From Desulfovibrio subterraneus (lineage in GTDB: Bacteria; Desulfobacterota; Desulfovibrionia; Desulfovibrionales; Desulfovibrionaceae), in contig NZ_BLVO01000004.1 of the NCBI RefSeq assembly GCF_013340285.1, positions 434,001-498,000 of the forward strand: DNA of 64,000 nucleotides. The letters run 5' to 3'. The notes under the pieces were generated by a model. The model was given only the letters and a program-made list of their open reading frames with translations. It was not told where the DNA came from and searched no databases. Both the position numbers and the translations under genes were made by a program. This document shows, piece by piece, positions 17,615 through 26,807 of this stretch (positions within the stretch are counted from its first letter, which is position 1; each line of letters begins with the position of its first letter).

Positions 17615-18886
17615 ATGAAAGGATTGCACACCATTCTGCGGCGATTCTACCGCGACGAACACGGGGGAACGGCGACCATTATTGCGGTACTCATTCCGGT
17701 CATTCTCGGTATCTCCGCTCTGGCACTGGATTCTGCCCTGCTGTATACCTCGCACTCGCGCCTTCAGGCAGCCACAGACGCCGCTGCTCTCGCGGGCAGC
17801 CTTGAGCTGCCCTACGACCCCGACATGACGCTGGGCAAGGTGGCTTTGGCCGCCACGGATTACCTGAACCGCAACTACGCAGAAGCGCAGGTGGATTCCA
17901 TCGCCCCCGGCCCGCTTTCCCGCTCGGTGCAGGTAAACACCAAGGTTACCGTGCCGCTGTTGCTCATGCCCATACTCGGCATAAACGACAAGACCATCAA
18001 AGCCACGGCAACGGCAGGCTTCAACAAGCTTGAGGTGGTTTTCGTCATCGACAACTCGGGTTCCATGAAGGGTACGCCCATAAACGAAACCAACGCCGCC
18101 GCGAGCAAGCTGGTCAACCTCATCATGCCCGACGGCCTGAAGACCTCCGTAAAGGCCGGCCTTGTTCCCTTCCGCGGCAAGGTACACATTCCCTCTGGTG
18201 TGGACGGCCTGGCAGACGGCTGCCGTAATGCGGACGGCACGCTCAGCCCCGACCTGAACGATGAATACTACAAGACAACCTACCGTTATCCCCGCGATTC
18301 CAGACTGCGTGTGGACATGGACACCTGTGATGTCATTCCCCGCACGCAGGGACTCACGGACGACAAGGCCGTGATCCTTACCGCCATTTCCAAGCAGAAC
18401 GGGCTTGGCAGCGGTTCCGGCACAATCATATCCGAAGGCCTGAAGTGGGGACGCCACGTGCTGACCAAGGATGCGCCGTATACCGAAGCATCCGATGATC
18501 CGGAAATGCGCAAGATCATCATCCTGCTCACAGACGGCGACACTGAAGACGGCAAATGCGGCGGCAACTACGCCATAAGCTACACCCCCAACAACTACTG
18601 GACCAACGCCTTTTACGGCATGCTGGACATGAACTCCCACTGCGAGAACAGCGGCAAGCTCAACCAGTATTCGCTTGACGAGGCTGCGGCAGCCAAGGCG
18701 GCAGGGATAGAGATCTTCACCATCCGCTTCGGCGTGTCGGACAGCGTGGACGTGGACCTCATGAAGACTATGGCGTCCTCTTCTCCCGGCACCACAGACC
18801 ATTATTTCGACGCCCCGTCTGCCTATGACATAGACGATGTGTTCATGCGCATCGGACGTCAGCTCGGCTGGCGGCTTCTCAACTGA
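17615..18886 (+). CDS. TadG-like protein with von Willebrand factor A domain
   Basis: The 423-residue protein starts with a TadE/G-type membrane segment (GGTATIIAVLIPVILGISALALDS) and continues with a vWA domain. The MIDAS motif is intact: FVIDNSGSMKG (about residues 147-157), a downstream Thr region and LLTDGDTEDG. Cysteines may form disulfides outside the membrane. TadG-like vWA proteins anchor or tip the Flp pilus and may mediate metal-dependent adhesion. The gene lies between two TadE-type genes with tight spacing. Confidence 0.9.
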   Translation: MKGLHTILRRFYRDEHGGTATIIAVLIPVILGISALALDSALLYTSHSRLQAATDAAALAGSLELPYDPDMTLGKVALAATDYLNRNYAEAQVDSIAPGPLSRSVQVNTKVTVPLLLMPILGINDKTIKATATAGFNKLEVVFVIDNSGSMKGTPINETNAAASKLVNLIMPDGLKTSVKAGLVPFRGKVHIPSGVDGLADGCRNADGTLSPDLNDEYYKTTYRYPRDSRLRVDMDTCDVIPRTQGLTDDKAVILTAISKQNGLGSGSGTIISEGLKWGRHVLTKDAPYTEASDDPEMRKIIILLTDGDTEDGKCGGNYAISYTPNNYWTNAFYGMLDMNSHCENSGKLNQYSLDEAAAAKAAGIEIFTIRFGVSDSVDVDLMKTMASSSPGTTDHYFDAPSAYDIDDVFMRIGRQLGWRLLN

Positions 18887-18900
18887 CCGGAGGTAGCGAC

Positions 18901-19413
18901 ATGACAACCATACACACAACCGAAACAGCACATGCTCTCAGCCCGCTGCATCAGGCCAGACGCCTGCTGCGTGGTGACAGAGGCATAAGCACCATGGAAT
19001 TCGCACTGGCCCTTCCCGTTCTGCTGGTGTTCGTCTTCGGACTTGTTGAAATGGGCTACATGTTCTTCACCTCGGCCTCCATGGACAAGGCCGCACAGGT
19101 CGGGGCGCGTGTTGCCGTTACCGGTACAGGTGCAGACGACGGAACCCGCATGGCCCTCATCGAGAACAAGGTGATGACCGCGCTGGCAACCTTTGCCGAC
19201 AAGGGCACCATCTCCATGGAGGTGAACAGCTTCCCCCAGTCGTCCCCCGGCAGCATCACAAGCGGTGCAGGCGGCCCCTGCGACATCGTTGAAGTGAACG
19301 TGAACTATGAATACGCCCCCATCACGCCCATTGTCGGCGCCATCATAGGCTCCTCCATCAAGGTTCACGGCACGGACAGAATGGTGAACGAGCCGTGGCG
19401 GGTTTGCGAGTAA
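18901..19413 (+). CDS. TadE family protein
   Basis: The 170-residue protein has a leader of about 35 residues, then the TadE segment GISTMEFALALPVLLVFVFG with the conserved Glu and Pro. About 115 extracytoplasmic residues with two Cys follow. It is the second TadE-like pseudopilin of the operon. GGAGGT precedes the ATG. Confidence 0.9.
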   Translation: MTTIHTTETAHALSPLHQARRLLRGDRGISTMEFALALPVLLVFVFGLVEMGYMFFTSASMDKAAQVGARVAVTGTGADDGTRMALIENKVMTALATFADKGTISMEVNSFPQSSPGSITSGAGGPCDIVEVNVNYEYAPITPIVGAIIGSSIKVHGTDRMVNEPWRVCE

Positions 19414-19587
19414 CACTATAGCCGGTTGTCCCCGAAGGCTGGAATTGCTATGATGCACCAGGCACATGATCCCTGCGACATTATCCCACGTCAATCGGGC
19501 ACGCAGGCCGGTTTTCCCGCACAGTTCCAAATGGAAGCAACGGAGCATGCGAACAGGGAACTGCGCTGCGTCCCCAAGGAACACCCC

Positions 19588-21888
19588 ATGGGAACCCGCT
19601 TCAGCCTTCTTGTGGTTTCCGACGCCGAAGAACTCGCGCGTTCGCTTTCCTCCCTGCTCTCCGGTGCCGGGTTCGACCCTGCATATACGCTTGTGGATTC
19701 CCCCATAGAACTGAGCCGCGCTCTGGCTGAAGAGCCGTGGGACGTGGTGGTTGCAGCAGCGGATTGCCCCGGTCTGCCATGGGAAGACGTGCTCGCCCTT
19801 GCCCGTGCCGTGCGCGAAACCATGTCTGTGGTGCTTATTGTGCCTGATGCGGCTCCCGGCCTTGCGCGCGAGGCCATAGCAGCCGGTGTGGACGATGTGC
19901 TGGCTCCGGAAGACTGGCGCACGGCAGCCGCTTTTTCCCGCATTCTGCGCGAAGGCGTCCGCCGCCGCGAGCTCTCACGCCTGTGGGACAAGCTGCGCAG
20001 CGAAGAACGCAAATACCGCGGCATGATTGACAACTCCGTGCTCGGCATTTTCCAGTGCCGTCCGTGGGGCGAAATAATCAATGCCAACCCCTCGTTTGCG
20101 CGCATCTTCGGCTATGCCAACCCTGCCATCATGCTGCGCGAATATGCGCGCAACAAGACCCGGCTCGATATTCCGGCAGACGACAGAGAGCGCCTGCTCG
20201 CCCAGATTCAGACCAGCAGGCTGGTTTCCGGCTTCGAGACCCAGGCCTTCAGGCAGGACGGTTCCTCCTTCTGGATATCCGTGAATGCCCGCCCCGTGCT
20301 CGGCGAATCAGACGAGATTGCCGCCATTGAAGGCACGGTGGAAGACATCACCGACCGCAAGACCATGGAACTGCTGATCATCCGCGCCAAGCAGGAGTGG
20401 GAGAAGACCTTCGACAACGTGCCGGACGTCATTGCCATTCTCGATCACGACATGCGCCTGCGCAGGGCCAACCGTGCGCTTTCGGAAAGACTGGGCGTGC
20501 ACCCGCGCGACATCATCGGCCGCCCCTGTCAGGATGTGCTCAACCTGCCGGAAGCCTGCACCCTGAACGGAACGGGCGAAGGCGATGAAAGCGGCCGCCA
20601 ATCCGAAGAATTGTATATTCCCGCACTGAACGGCACCTTCCTTGTCACCTTCTCTCCCTTCTTCCTGAACGGCGACGAGCAGAGCAATGCTGCGGGCACG
20701 GTCATGGTGGCGCACGAAATTTCCCGCCGCAAACAGCTTGAAGGCCAGCTGCGCCAGAGTCACAAGATGGAAGCCATCGGCACCCTTGCGGGGGGCATTG
20801 CCCACGACTTCAACAACATCCTCGGCGTGATGATGGGCTACACGGAAATGAACCTTGATGAAGTGGAGCGCGGCACCCGCCTGCACCGCAGGCTCGGTGA
20901 GGTGCTTTCCGCCGGACGCAGGGCCCGCGATCTGGTGCACCAGATACTCACCTTCAGCCGTCAGGAAGAACTCGACCTGCAACCGCTGCAGTTCTCCACC
21001 GTGGTGAAGGAAACGGTGAAGCTCATGCGGGCCTCGCTGCCTTCCAACATCCGGATTCATACCGACATAGCAGATTCCGACGGAACCATTTATGCCAACC
21101 TGAGCCAGATGCAGCAGGTGCTCATGAACCTGTGCACCAATGCCGCCCACGCCATGCGCGATTCCGGCGGTGTCATGCAGGTCATGCTCAGCCGCAGAAC
21201 GCTGGAATCACCGGCGGCAGAGGACTTTGCGAAGCTGGCCCCCGGTGAATACATGCAGCTTTCCGTCACCGATACGGGCTACGGCATTGCACCTGAAATA
21301 ATGGAAAATATTTTCGACCCCTTTTTCACCACCAAGAAACCGGATGAAGGAACGGGCATGGGGCTTGCCCTCGTTCACGGCATCGTCAGCGCGCACGACG
21401 GTGCCATAACCGTTCGCAGCACTCCGGAAGAAGGCACCCGCTTCGATATACTCATTCCCGTGGCCAACGCCTTTCCCGTCCACGAATCCAAAATGGTTTC
21501 CCACTCCCCTACGGGGCGCGGCAGGGCTCTGGTGGTTGATGATGAGGCCGCCCTTGCAGAGGTGGTGGGCGAGATGGTGCAACGGCTCGGCTATGAGACC
21601 GATGTTTTTTCCGACAGCGGCAACGCGCTGCAGCATTTTCTCTCTGATCCGCAGGCATTCACCCTGCTGATTACCGACCAGACCATGCCGGGGCTCACCG
21701 GCGGCGAACTTGCCCGCATAGTGCTCAAGCACAGGCCGGATATGCCCGTCATTCTCTGCACGGGCTACAGCGAGCAACTTTCACCGGACGATGCCAAGAC
21801 CCTCGGCATACAGCAGTACCTGCTCAAACCCGTATTACGGGATGATCTGAACAAAGCCCTCAAGACCATCGCGGGCGGGGATGAATAA
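19588..21888 (+). CDS. Hybrid sensor histidine kinase, probable Tad-locus sensor
   Basis: The 766-residue cytoplasmic kinase is built from an N-terminal degenerate receiver (about 1-125), a PAS domain plus PAC (145-265), a second PAS (270-380), HisKA with the H-box GGIAHDFNN (about 405), HATPase_c (DTGYGIAPEI; GTGMGLALVHG) and a canonical C-terminal receiver (LITDQTMPG). In the first receiver the phospho-acceptor Asp and the conserved Lys are replaced by Ala, so it probably cannot be phosphorylated. The ATG at 19588 has AAGGA seven bases upstream and starts exactly at the receiver. Upstream in-frame ATGs at 19450/19453 and a TTG at 19426 would add residues without a domain. It follows the Tad genes and may feed the activator at 4729. 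Confidence 0.88.
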   Translation: MGTRFSLLVVSDAEELARSLSSLLSGAGFDPAYTLVDSPIELSRALAEEPWDVVVAAADCPGLPWEDVLALARAVRETMSVVLIVPDAAPGLAREAIAAGVDDVLAPEDWRTAAAFSRILREGVRRRELSRLWDKLRSEERKYRGMIDNSVLGIFQCRPWGEIINANPSFARIFGYANPAIMLREYARNKTRLDIPADDRERLLAQIQTSRLVSGFETQAFRQDGSSFWISVNARPVLGESDEIAAIEGTVEDITDRKTMELLIIRAKQEWEKTFDNVPDVIAILDHDMRLRRANRALSERLGVHPRDIIGRPCQDVLNLPEACTLNGTGEGDESGRQSEELYIPALNGTFLVTFSPFFLNGDEQSNAAGTVMVAHEISRRKQLEGQLRQSHKMEAIGTLAGGIAHDFNNILGVMMGYTEMNLDEVERGTRLHRRLGEVLSAGRRARDLVHQILTFSRQEELDLQPLQFSTVVKETVKLMRASLPSNIRIHTDIADSDGTIYANLSQMQQVLMNLCTNAAHAMRDSGGVMQVMLSRRTLESPAAEDFAKLAPGEYMQLSVTDTGYGIAPEIMENIFDPFFTTKKPDEGTGMGLALVHGIVSAHDGAITVRSTPEEGTRFDILIPVANAFPVHESKMVSHSPTGRGRALVVDDEAALAEVVGEMVQRLGYETDVFSDSGNALQHFLSDPQAFTLLITDQTMPGLTGGELARIVLKHRPDMPVILCTGYSEQLSPDDAKTLGIQQYLLKPVLRDDLNKALKTIAGGDE

Positions 21889-21901
21889 TCCGGATTCTGA
21901 C

Positions 21902-21930
21902 TTGACAGAAACCCTTCTTATTAATATTGA
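21902..21930 (+). promoter_or_regulatory. Possible sigma70 promoter of the small winged-helix gene
   Basis: A perfect TTGACA (21902-21907) is followed after 17 bp by TATTGA (21925-21930), three of six matches to the -10 consensus. The AAGGAG ribosome site follows directly, giving a very short leader. Confidence 0.4.
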
Positions 21931-21959
21931 TTACCATCATCAAATAAGGAGATTATCCC

Positions 21960-22130
21960 ATGCAGGAAAAAATACTCAAGGTTCTCAAGGAAGCAGACAA
22001 GCCACTTCGCCCCGGCGACATTGCCACCGCCCTTGGCGTGGACAGCAAAGAACTGACCAAGCCCATGAAAGAGCTCAAGGATTCCGGAAAGATACACTCT
22101 CCCAAGCGTTGCTTTTACGCTGCAAGCTAA
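21960..22130 (+). CDS. Small winged-helix DNA-binding protein
   Basis: The 56-residue protein is almost only a winged helix-turn-helix: helix 1 (EKILKVLKEADKP), then LRPGDIATALGVDSKELTKPMKELKDSG, then a wing (KIHSPKRCFYAAS). It resembles MarR/ArsR-type folds reduced to the DNA-binding unit. AAGGAG lies nine bases before the ATG. It probably acts as a small transcription regulator; the target is unknown. Its 3' UTR contains an anti-Shine-Dalgarno repeat and ends in a terminator. Confidence 0.8.
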   Translation: MQEKILKVLKEADKPLRPGDIATALGVDSKELTKPMKELKDSGKIHSPKRCFYAAS

Positions 22131-22149
22131 GACCAAACAGCCTTACAAG

Positions 22150-22165
22150 ACTCCTCCATACTCCT
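22150..22165 (+). repeat. 16-nt anti-Shine-Dalgarno motif shared with the 62.6-kb RNA
   Basis: ACTCCTCCATACTCCT in the 3' UTR of the winged-helix gene is identical to bases 62614-62629. Each copy precedes a Rho-independent terminator. The sequence can pair with AGGAG-type ribosome sites. Confidence 0.8.
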
Positions 22166-22170
22166 CCAGA

Positions 22171-22206
22171 AAAGCCCGTTGAGCTGTTGCTCAGACGGGC
22201 TTTTTC
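22171..22206 (+). terminator. Terminator of the small winged-helix gene
   Basis: The stem AGCCCGT / ACGGGCT continues, after a one-base bulge, with TGAGC / GCTCA and a TGTT loop. TTTTCT follows. Confidence 0.88.
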
Positions 22207-22327
22207 TCATTGTGCTTTCTCATCTTTTTTGTGATACAATTACCTATAGCTATTCCCAATTCGCATGGAAGTATTACATTCGAAAATAGAACATCCACTT
22301 CGTCATAGAAAAGTGGGGGAGGTGCCC

Positions 22328-24589
22328 TTGAGACGATCAGTCATCATCCAGTTACTTCTGTTCGTGGTTCTCGGCCTGCTGGTTCAGGGGGCTTTTTTCT
22401 ATTCCTACGTATCCTACGACCTGATGGCATTTTCCAATCATCAGGCTGAGAAGACGCGCACCAACGTCTACAATGAAGAAAAATACTCCCTGCAGGACAT
22501 GGTGCAGATGGCATACAGCGTTGTGGATGATTTCCATGCCCGCTCGCAGGATGTGGAAACCCTGAAACAACTCAAGGCCAAAGAACTGCGCATTGTCATA
22601 GACGGCCTTGAAAGTCAGATCAAAGCCTACCTCAAGGAAAATGACTATCTTCCGCGTGAAGACAAGGAAGCGGGCATAAAGTCGCTTGTACGCAGCATGC
22701 GCTTCAGCGACGGCAACTATGTCTGGATCAATGACATGCACCCCACCATGATAATGCACCCCATTGCCACGCAATTGGACGGCAAAGACCTATCCGAAAC
22801 CAAAGACCCGCACGGCAAGCGCCTGTTCATGGAGATGGTGAAGGTCTGCAAGGCAAACGGCGAGGGCATGGTGGACTACATGTGGGCCAAGCCGGGAGAA
22901 ACCGAAGCCAAGCCCAAGGTTTCCTATGTGCGCCTCATTCCTGAACTCGGCTGGATAATCGGAACCGGCGCATGGATCGAAGACATTACTGCCTCGCTGC
23001 AGAAGCAGGCACTGGAACAGATAAGCAAAATCCGAGTATCCAACGGCAACTATTTCTGGATTCACAACACCGACAACATGATGGTCATGCATCCCATCAG
23101 CCTCAAGCTTGTGGGTACGTCCATAGTCGGAATTAAGGACGCCAAGGGCAAGTCGCTCTTCGCAGAAATGACGGAAGTGGCCACCCGGGACGGAGAAGGC
23201 ACCGTATCCTATTACTGGGCAAAGCCCGGTCAGCAGGGCGATTTCCCCAAGCTGTCCTACATCAAGCTGTTCAAGCCATGGAACTGGATCATCGGTATGG
23301 GCGTATACATGGATGAAGTTGACGCCCAGATTCTCGGCGAACAGCAGGCGTTCACAGACTCCATCTTCGGCGTCATGAACCGCACCCTGCTCTTCGGCAG
23401 CATCATCGTGCTCATCGTGGTGGCGACGCTGGTATTCTTCATCCGCAACACCCTGCGCACCCCCATGAACAAGCTGGTGCAGTATGCCGATGACGTTGCC
23501 TCCGGACGTCTTGACGCCAGCATCGACGGCAAGTTCAAGGGCGAGATACTCAAGCTCAAGGATGCCATTCACGCCATGGTGCAGAGCCTGAAGGCCAAGA
23601 TGGGCGAGGCCGAGCAGAAGAGCCATGAAGCTGCAGAGGAAGCCGAAAGGGCAAAGCAGGCCATGGCAGAAGCTGATGAGGCCCGCAAGAAGGCGGAAAC
23701 CGCCAAGCAGGAAGGCATGCTTTCTGCGGCGGGCATACTGGACGAGATTGTTCTCTCCATATCCGCCGCCTCTGAAGAGCTTTCCGTTCAGGCCATTGAA
23801 ATCAATCAGAGCTCGGACACCCAGCGTGGACGCATAGGTGAAACGGCCACCGCCATGGAAGAGATGAACGCAACCATTCTTGAAGTTGCAGGCAGCTCGG
23901 GCAATGCCGCTGAAAATGCCGATTCCACCCGGGAGCATGCAGAACATGGCGAAGAAACCGTTCAAAAATCGGTTAAGGCCATTGAGCATGTCCAGCAGCT
24001 CGCCGAAGAACTGAAGACGAACATGGGCCAGCTGTCTCACCGTGCGGATTCCATCGGCCAGATCATGACCGTGATATCCGACATTGCGGACCAGACCAAC
24101 CTGCTCGCCCTGAACGCGGCCATTGAAGCCGCAAGAGCGGGCGAGGCCGGACGAGGCTTTGCAGTGGTGGCCGACGAAGTGCGCAAGCTTGCAGAAAAGA
24201 CCATGACAGCCACCAAGGAAGTGGGCGAGGCCATACACGCCATCCAGCAGGCAGCCGCCCAGAACAACAAGAGCGTGGACGCAGCAGCCGAAGCCATTGA
24301 TCAGGCTACCACACTGGTCGTTGCCTCGGGTGAGGCACTGCTGGAAATAGTGCGCCTGTCCGAAACCTCAGCGGACCAGATACGCAGCATTGCAACGGCA
24401 GCAGAAGAACAGTCTGCCGCAAGCGAAGAGATAACCCACGCCCTTGAAGAGGTGAACGCTCTCTCGGGCCTCATTGCGGAAGGCATAGGACAGAGCACCC
24501 TTGCCCAGCAGGAGCTGGCCTCGCAGTCAGCACGGCTGAAGCAGCTCATAGACAAGATCAAGCAGGAAAACAGGCTCGATAAGAAGTAA
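22328..24589 (+). CDS. Methyl-accepting chemotaxis protein with tandem Cache_2 domains
   Basis: From the TTG at 22328 the protein is 753 residues: a transmembrane helix ([20 protein letters not shown]), two similar Cache_2 modules (about 40-345), a second membrane helix (about 365-380), HAMP, and a long cytoplasmic domain with the receptor tip [20 protein letters not shown]. Each Cache module repeats W-I-(N/H)-D/N, MHPI and a terminal GWIIG/NWIIG strand. TTG is preferred because GGGGGAGG ends five bases upstream. An ATG at 22265 adds 21 residues with no ribosome site. It senses a periplasmic ligand, probably a small organic acid. It has no CheR pentapeptide. Confidence 0.9.
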   Translation: MRRSVIIQLLLFVVLGLLVQGAFFYSYVSYDLMAFSNHQAEKTRTNVYNEEKYSLQDMVQMAYSVVDDFHARSQDVETLKQLKAKELRIVIDGLESQIKAYLKENDYLPREDKEAGIKSLVRSMRFSDGNYVWINDMHPTMIMHPIATQLDGKDLSETKDPHGKRLFMEMVKVCKANGEGMVDYMWAKPGETEAKPKVSYVRLIPELGWIIGTGAWIEDITASLQKQALEQISKIRVSNGNYFWIHNTDNMMVMHPISLKLVGTSIVGIKDAKGKSLFAEMTEVATRDGEGTVSYYWAKPGQQGDFPKLSYIKLFKPWNWIIGMGVYMDEVDAQILGEQQAFTDSIFGVMNRTLLFGSIIVLIVVATLVFFIRNTLRTPMNKLVQYADDVASGRLDASIDGKFKGEILKLKDAIHAMVQSLKAKMGEAEQKSHEAAEEAERAKQAMAEADEARKKAETAKQEGMLSAAGILDEIVLSISAASEELSVQAIEINQSSDTQRGRIGETATAMEEMNATILEVAGSSGNAAENADSTREHAEHGEETVQKSVKAIEHVQQLAEELKTNMGQLSHRADSIGQIMTVISDIADQTNLLALNAAIEAARAGEAGRGFAVVADEVRKLAEKTMTATKEVGEAIHAIQQAAAQNNKSVDAAAEAIDQATTLVVASGEALLEIVRLSETSADQIRSIATAAEEQSAASEEITHALEEVNALSGLIAEGIGQSTLAQQELASQSARLKQLIDKIKQENRLDKK

Positions 24590-24602
24590 TAAACGAACCA
24601 GA

Positions 24603-24640
24603 CAGAAAAGGCCGCGCGGCATGCCGCGCGGCCTTTTCTG
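24603..24640. terminator. Bidirectional terminator, 38-bp perfect palindrome
   Basis: Bases 24603-24640 read identically on both strands, with a GC core (GGCCGCGCGGC) flanked by AAAA and TTTT. It lies between two convergent genes and can end both transcripts. Confidence 0.9.
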
Positions 24641-24662
24641 CGTGCAGTACTCCGCAGGCTCT

Positions 24663-25649
24663 CTACTCTACGGCAACGGCGTTCAAAGCCAGCCCCGCAG
24701 GAAAAACAAGCCCCAGCCTTGCGGCCTCAAAGCGGCTGTACATAAGCACCCCGTCCTCCACTGCCAGAGGAATGGAAACGCTACGCTCACCCGCGAGCAG
24801 ACGACGGGCCAGATTTCCGGCCGCGCGCCCCTGCTCTTCACCCACATGCACAAGCCCTGCTGCGAGCTTTCCCCGGCCTATACTGAAATCCCACAGCCCA
24901 AAGCTGGGAACGGGGGAATGCTGCGCGGTCCACTGCACCATGTCCTCATCATTGCAGCAACCACTTTCCGCACCCTCCAGCCGCTGTGAAAGTCCCACAA
25001 AAATAAGATCGTAGCCGTTTTCTCCGGCTGTCTGCACAGCATCCTTCCATTCTTCAACGGTTGCAACCTGCCGCAGATCGGCCCTGATGCCTAAAAGTTC
25101 CTTGGAAGCTCCGTCGTGAAAGACATCACCGGCGATAAGATTGGAAGTCTCGCTGACATCGAACAGAAACAGCACCCGCCGTATGGGAAAGGGGCATATC
25201 TTGCGGGCCACACTTACGGACTGAAAAAGCAAAGGACGCTCCATCAGTCCGGCAACATGGGGATGACCATAAAGGCTGTATTCGCGGGGATTGTTGTTCA
25301 GCCCCAGAAAAACAATGGGAACCGCTGTGGCGAGCAGGTCGGGAGCAAGCAGGCGCGCGGCATTATCATCTCCCAGAACCACGAGGTCCGGTTTGTATTC
25401 TCTGAACACCGCCAGAGCCTCGGCTGCGCGTCGGGAAAACTGTTCCGCAGGAATACGCTTGGTATCCATCTCGAAGGTCCTGATTTCGTGATCAGAAGCC
25501 AGCACTTCACGCAGACCACGCAGGTAGCTCGCATCCCAGCTAAACCCCTGATGATAGCTTTCAATAACCAGCACTTTGCCCGCGCAAGCCTGCCGGGCAG
25601 AAGCAAGCAGGACAAAAATAAGGCAGCACGTACACCAGAATCGAAGCAT
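24663..25649 (-). CDS. ABC-type periplasmic substrate-binding protein (PF04392-like)
   Basis: The 328-residue protein has a signal peptide (MLRFWCTCCLIFVLLASARQ, cut near ACAG) followed by a two-lobed binding fold (KVLVIESYHQGFSWD; PDLVVLGDDNAARLL; DLIFVGLSQRLEG). It resembles the ABC substrate-binding proteins often fused to or placed beside sensor kinases. No permease or kinase is next to it here, so its partner is unknown. The start at 25649 is set by AGGAG six bases upstream; a frame back to 25748 has no support. Confidence 0.75.
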   Translation of the reverse strand: MLRFWCTCCLIFVLLASARQACAGKVLVIESYHQGFSWDASYLRGLREVLASDHEIRTFEMDTKRIPAEQFSRRAAEALAVFREYKPDLVVLGDDNAARLLAPDLLATAVPIVFLGLNNNPREYSLYGHPHVAGLMERPLLFQSVSVARKICPFPIRRVLFLFDVSETSNLIAGDVFHDGASKELLGIRADLRQVATVEEWKDAVQTAGENGYDLIFVGLSQRLEGAESGCCNDEDMVQWTAQHSPVPSFGLWDFSIGRGKLAAGLVHVGEEQGRAAGNLARRLLAGERSVSIPLAVEDGVLMYSRFEAARLGLVFPAGLALNAVAVE

Positions 25650-26087
25650 TGACATCTCCTGACCACGAAGTGGCCTGAATTCTACCCTTCCGAAACAACA
25701 AAGCAAGCGTTGTCGCGTTAGATTCTGCGTCTTCCTGCAAAAAGGCATTTACAAATCAATGCATCACCCCAACATTGTTCAGCAACGCACTTGTATATAT
25801 TTATCGGGGGACAGGCCTTACCCATGGCAAAAGGGCAGAAAAAAGGGCGCTTACGCGCCCCGGGCTACTAACAACGTCTGTTCTCCATGCCCTGAAAATC
25901 ATGAATCCGGTTCTGTTTCACAACCGGTAAGCCCGCAAGACAGGGCCGGATGCGGAAAGCCTGCCCAAGCGGGAGACACAGCGATCCGGCTACGCCTTCA
26001 TCTCCACCCGGACAAAAAGACACTGCCCGCCAGCCCCAAAACAGGCAGGCGGCAGGCCCCCTTTTCAGCTACGGAAGCCGAATCGGG
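25650..26087 (-). other. Gene-free region with structured 3' UTR
   Basis: These 438 bases hold no convincing gene. On the minus strand they form a 3' UTR of about 230 nt for the sugar-enzyme pair. It contains CCGGTT / AACCGG and GCCGGAT / ATCCGGC hairpins and ends at the terminator 25837-25860. The rest is AT-rich and may hold the promoter of the binding protein. Confidence 0.6.
25837..25860 (-). terminator. Minus-strand Rho-independent terminator
   Basis: The stem GGGCGC / GCGCCC with a four-base loop is followed on the minus strand by six U residues. It terminates the 27532-26088 operon. Confidence 0.85.
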
Positions 26088-26807
26088 CTATCTGCCCGGC
26101 ATTTTGGGTAAATCAAGATCGTACTGACGAATCATGTCGTTATGCTCTCTCAGTTTGGCGAACGTGGCAGACTTTCTGAACGAGCTATTCCTGTTGGTCC
26201 TGTACAGAACATTCAGATCCCAGATGGTGTCTACGTCATTCCAGTCGGGCAGGCGCAGCACTTCAAGCCCTTTGCGGCGCATATGCTCCATGGTGGGGCG
26301 GAAAACATCCGCTTCTCCCCAGACAATACCGTCAAAGACTTCGGGGAAGAAGAATTCGCGCCGGAAGCCGATAAGATAGTAGCCGCCATCGTATGCGGGT
26401 CCTATCACGGCTTCCTTCATGTCCAGATCAAGCAGAGCCTTCTGCACCAGTTCCGGCGGAAAATCGGGAATATCGCTGCCCATGAGCACCACGCGGGAAA
26501 AACCGTCGGCAAAGGCTTTCTGCATGGCGGCTTTCATCCGTTCGCCCAGATCAGCCCCTTCCTGCGGAAAAAACGCATAATCGTTGCCGAGCCAGTCGCG
26601 CAGCTGTACTTCCACGTCGTGGCCTTCCACGGGCAGATAACATATGCGCAATGCGGCCTGCACAGTGGCAAGCCCCTTGAGCAAATCTTCCACAAAGCGC
26701 TTGTAAAAATCCGCAGCCACATCATTGCCGATCACTTCACCCAGACGGGTCTTCACCCTGCCCGGTTCCGGATATTTGACGAACAGCAGCACACAGGTAT
26801 CGTTCAT
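26088..26807 (-). CDS. TIGR04282/DUF2064 family glycosyltransferase-like protein
   Basis: The 239-residue protein has a GT-A-like nucleotidyl/glycosyl-transferase fold: CVLLFVKYPEPGRVKTRLG at the N-terminus, VVLMGSDIPDFP as the acidic metal site and VIGPAYDGGYYLIGF near residue 145. The family is named for a proposed role in arsenosugar synthesis, but no arsenic methyltransferase is nearby, so that role is not supported here. The start at 26807 overlaps the previous stop as ATGA and has GGGGAA upstream. Confidence 0.85.
   Translation of the reverse strand: MNDTCVLLFVKYPEPGRVKTRLGEVIGNDVAADFYKRFVEDLLKGLATVQAALRICYLPVEGHDVEVQLRDWLGNDYAFFPQEGADLGERMKAAMQKAFADGFSRVVLMGSDIPDFPPELVQKALLDLDMKEAVIGPAYDGGYYLIGFRREFFFPEVFDGIVWGEADVFRPTMEHMRRKGLEVLRLPDWNDVDTIWDLNVLYRTNRNSSFRKSATFAKLREHNDMIRQYDLDLPKMPGR

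Noticed and set aside
25900-26030. Cobalamin-type riboswitch suspected from CCGG hairpins
   Set aside because: The conserved riboswitch core elements are not present and no cobalamin gene is nearby.
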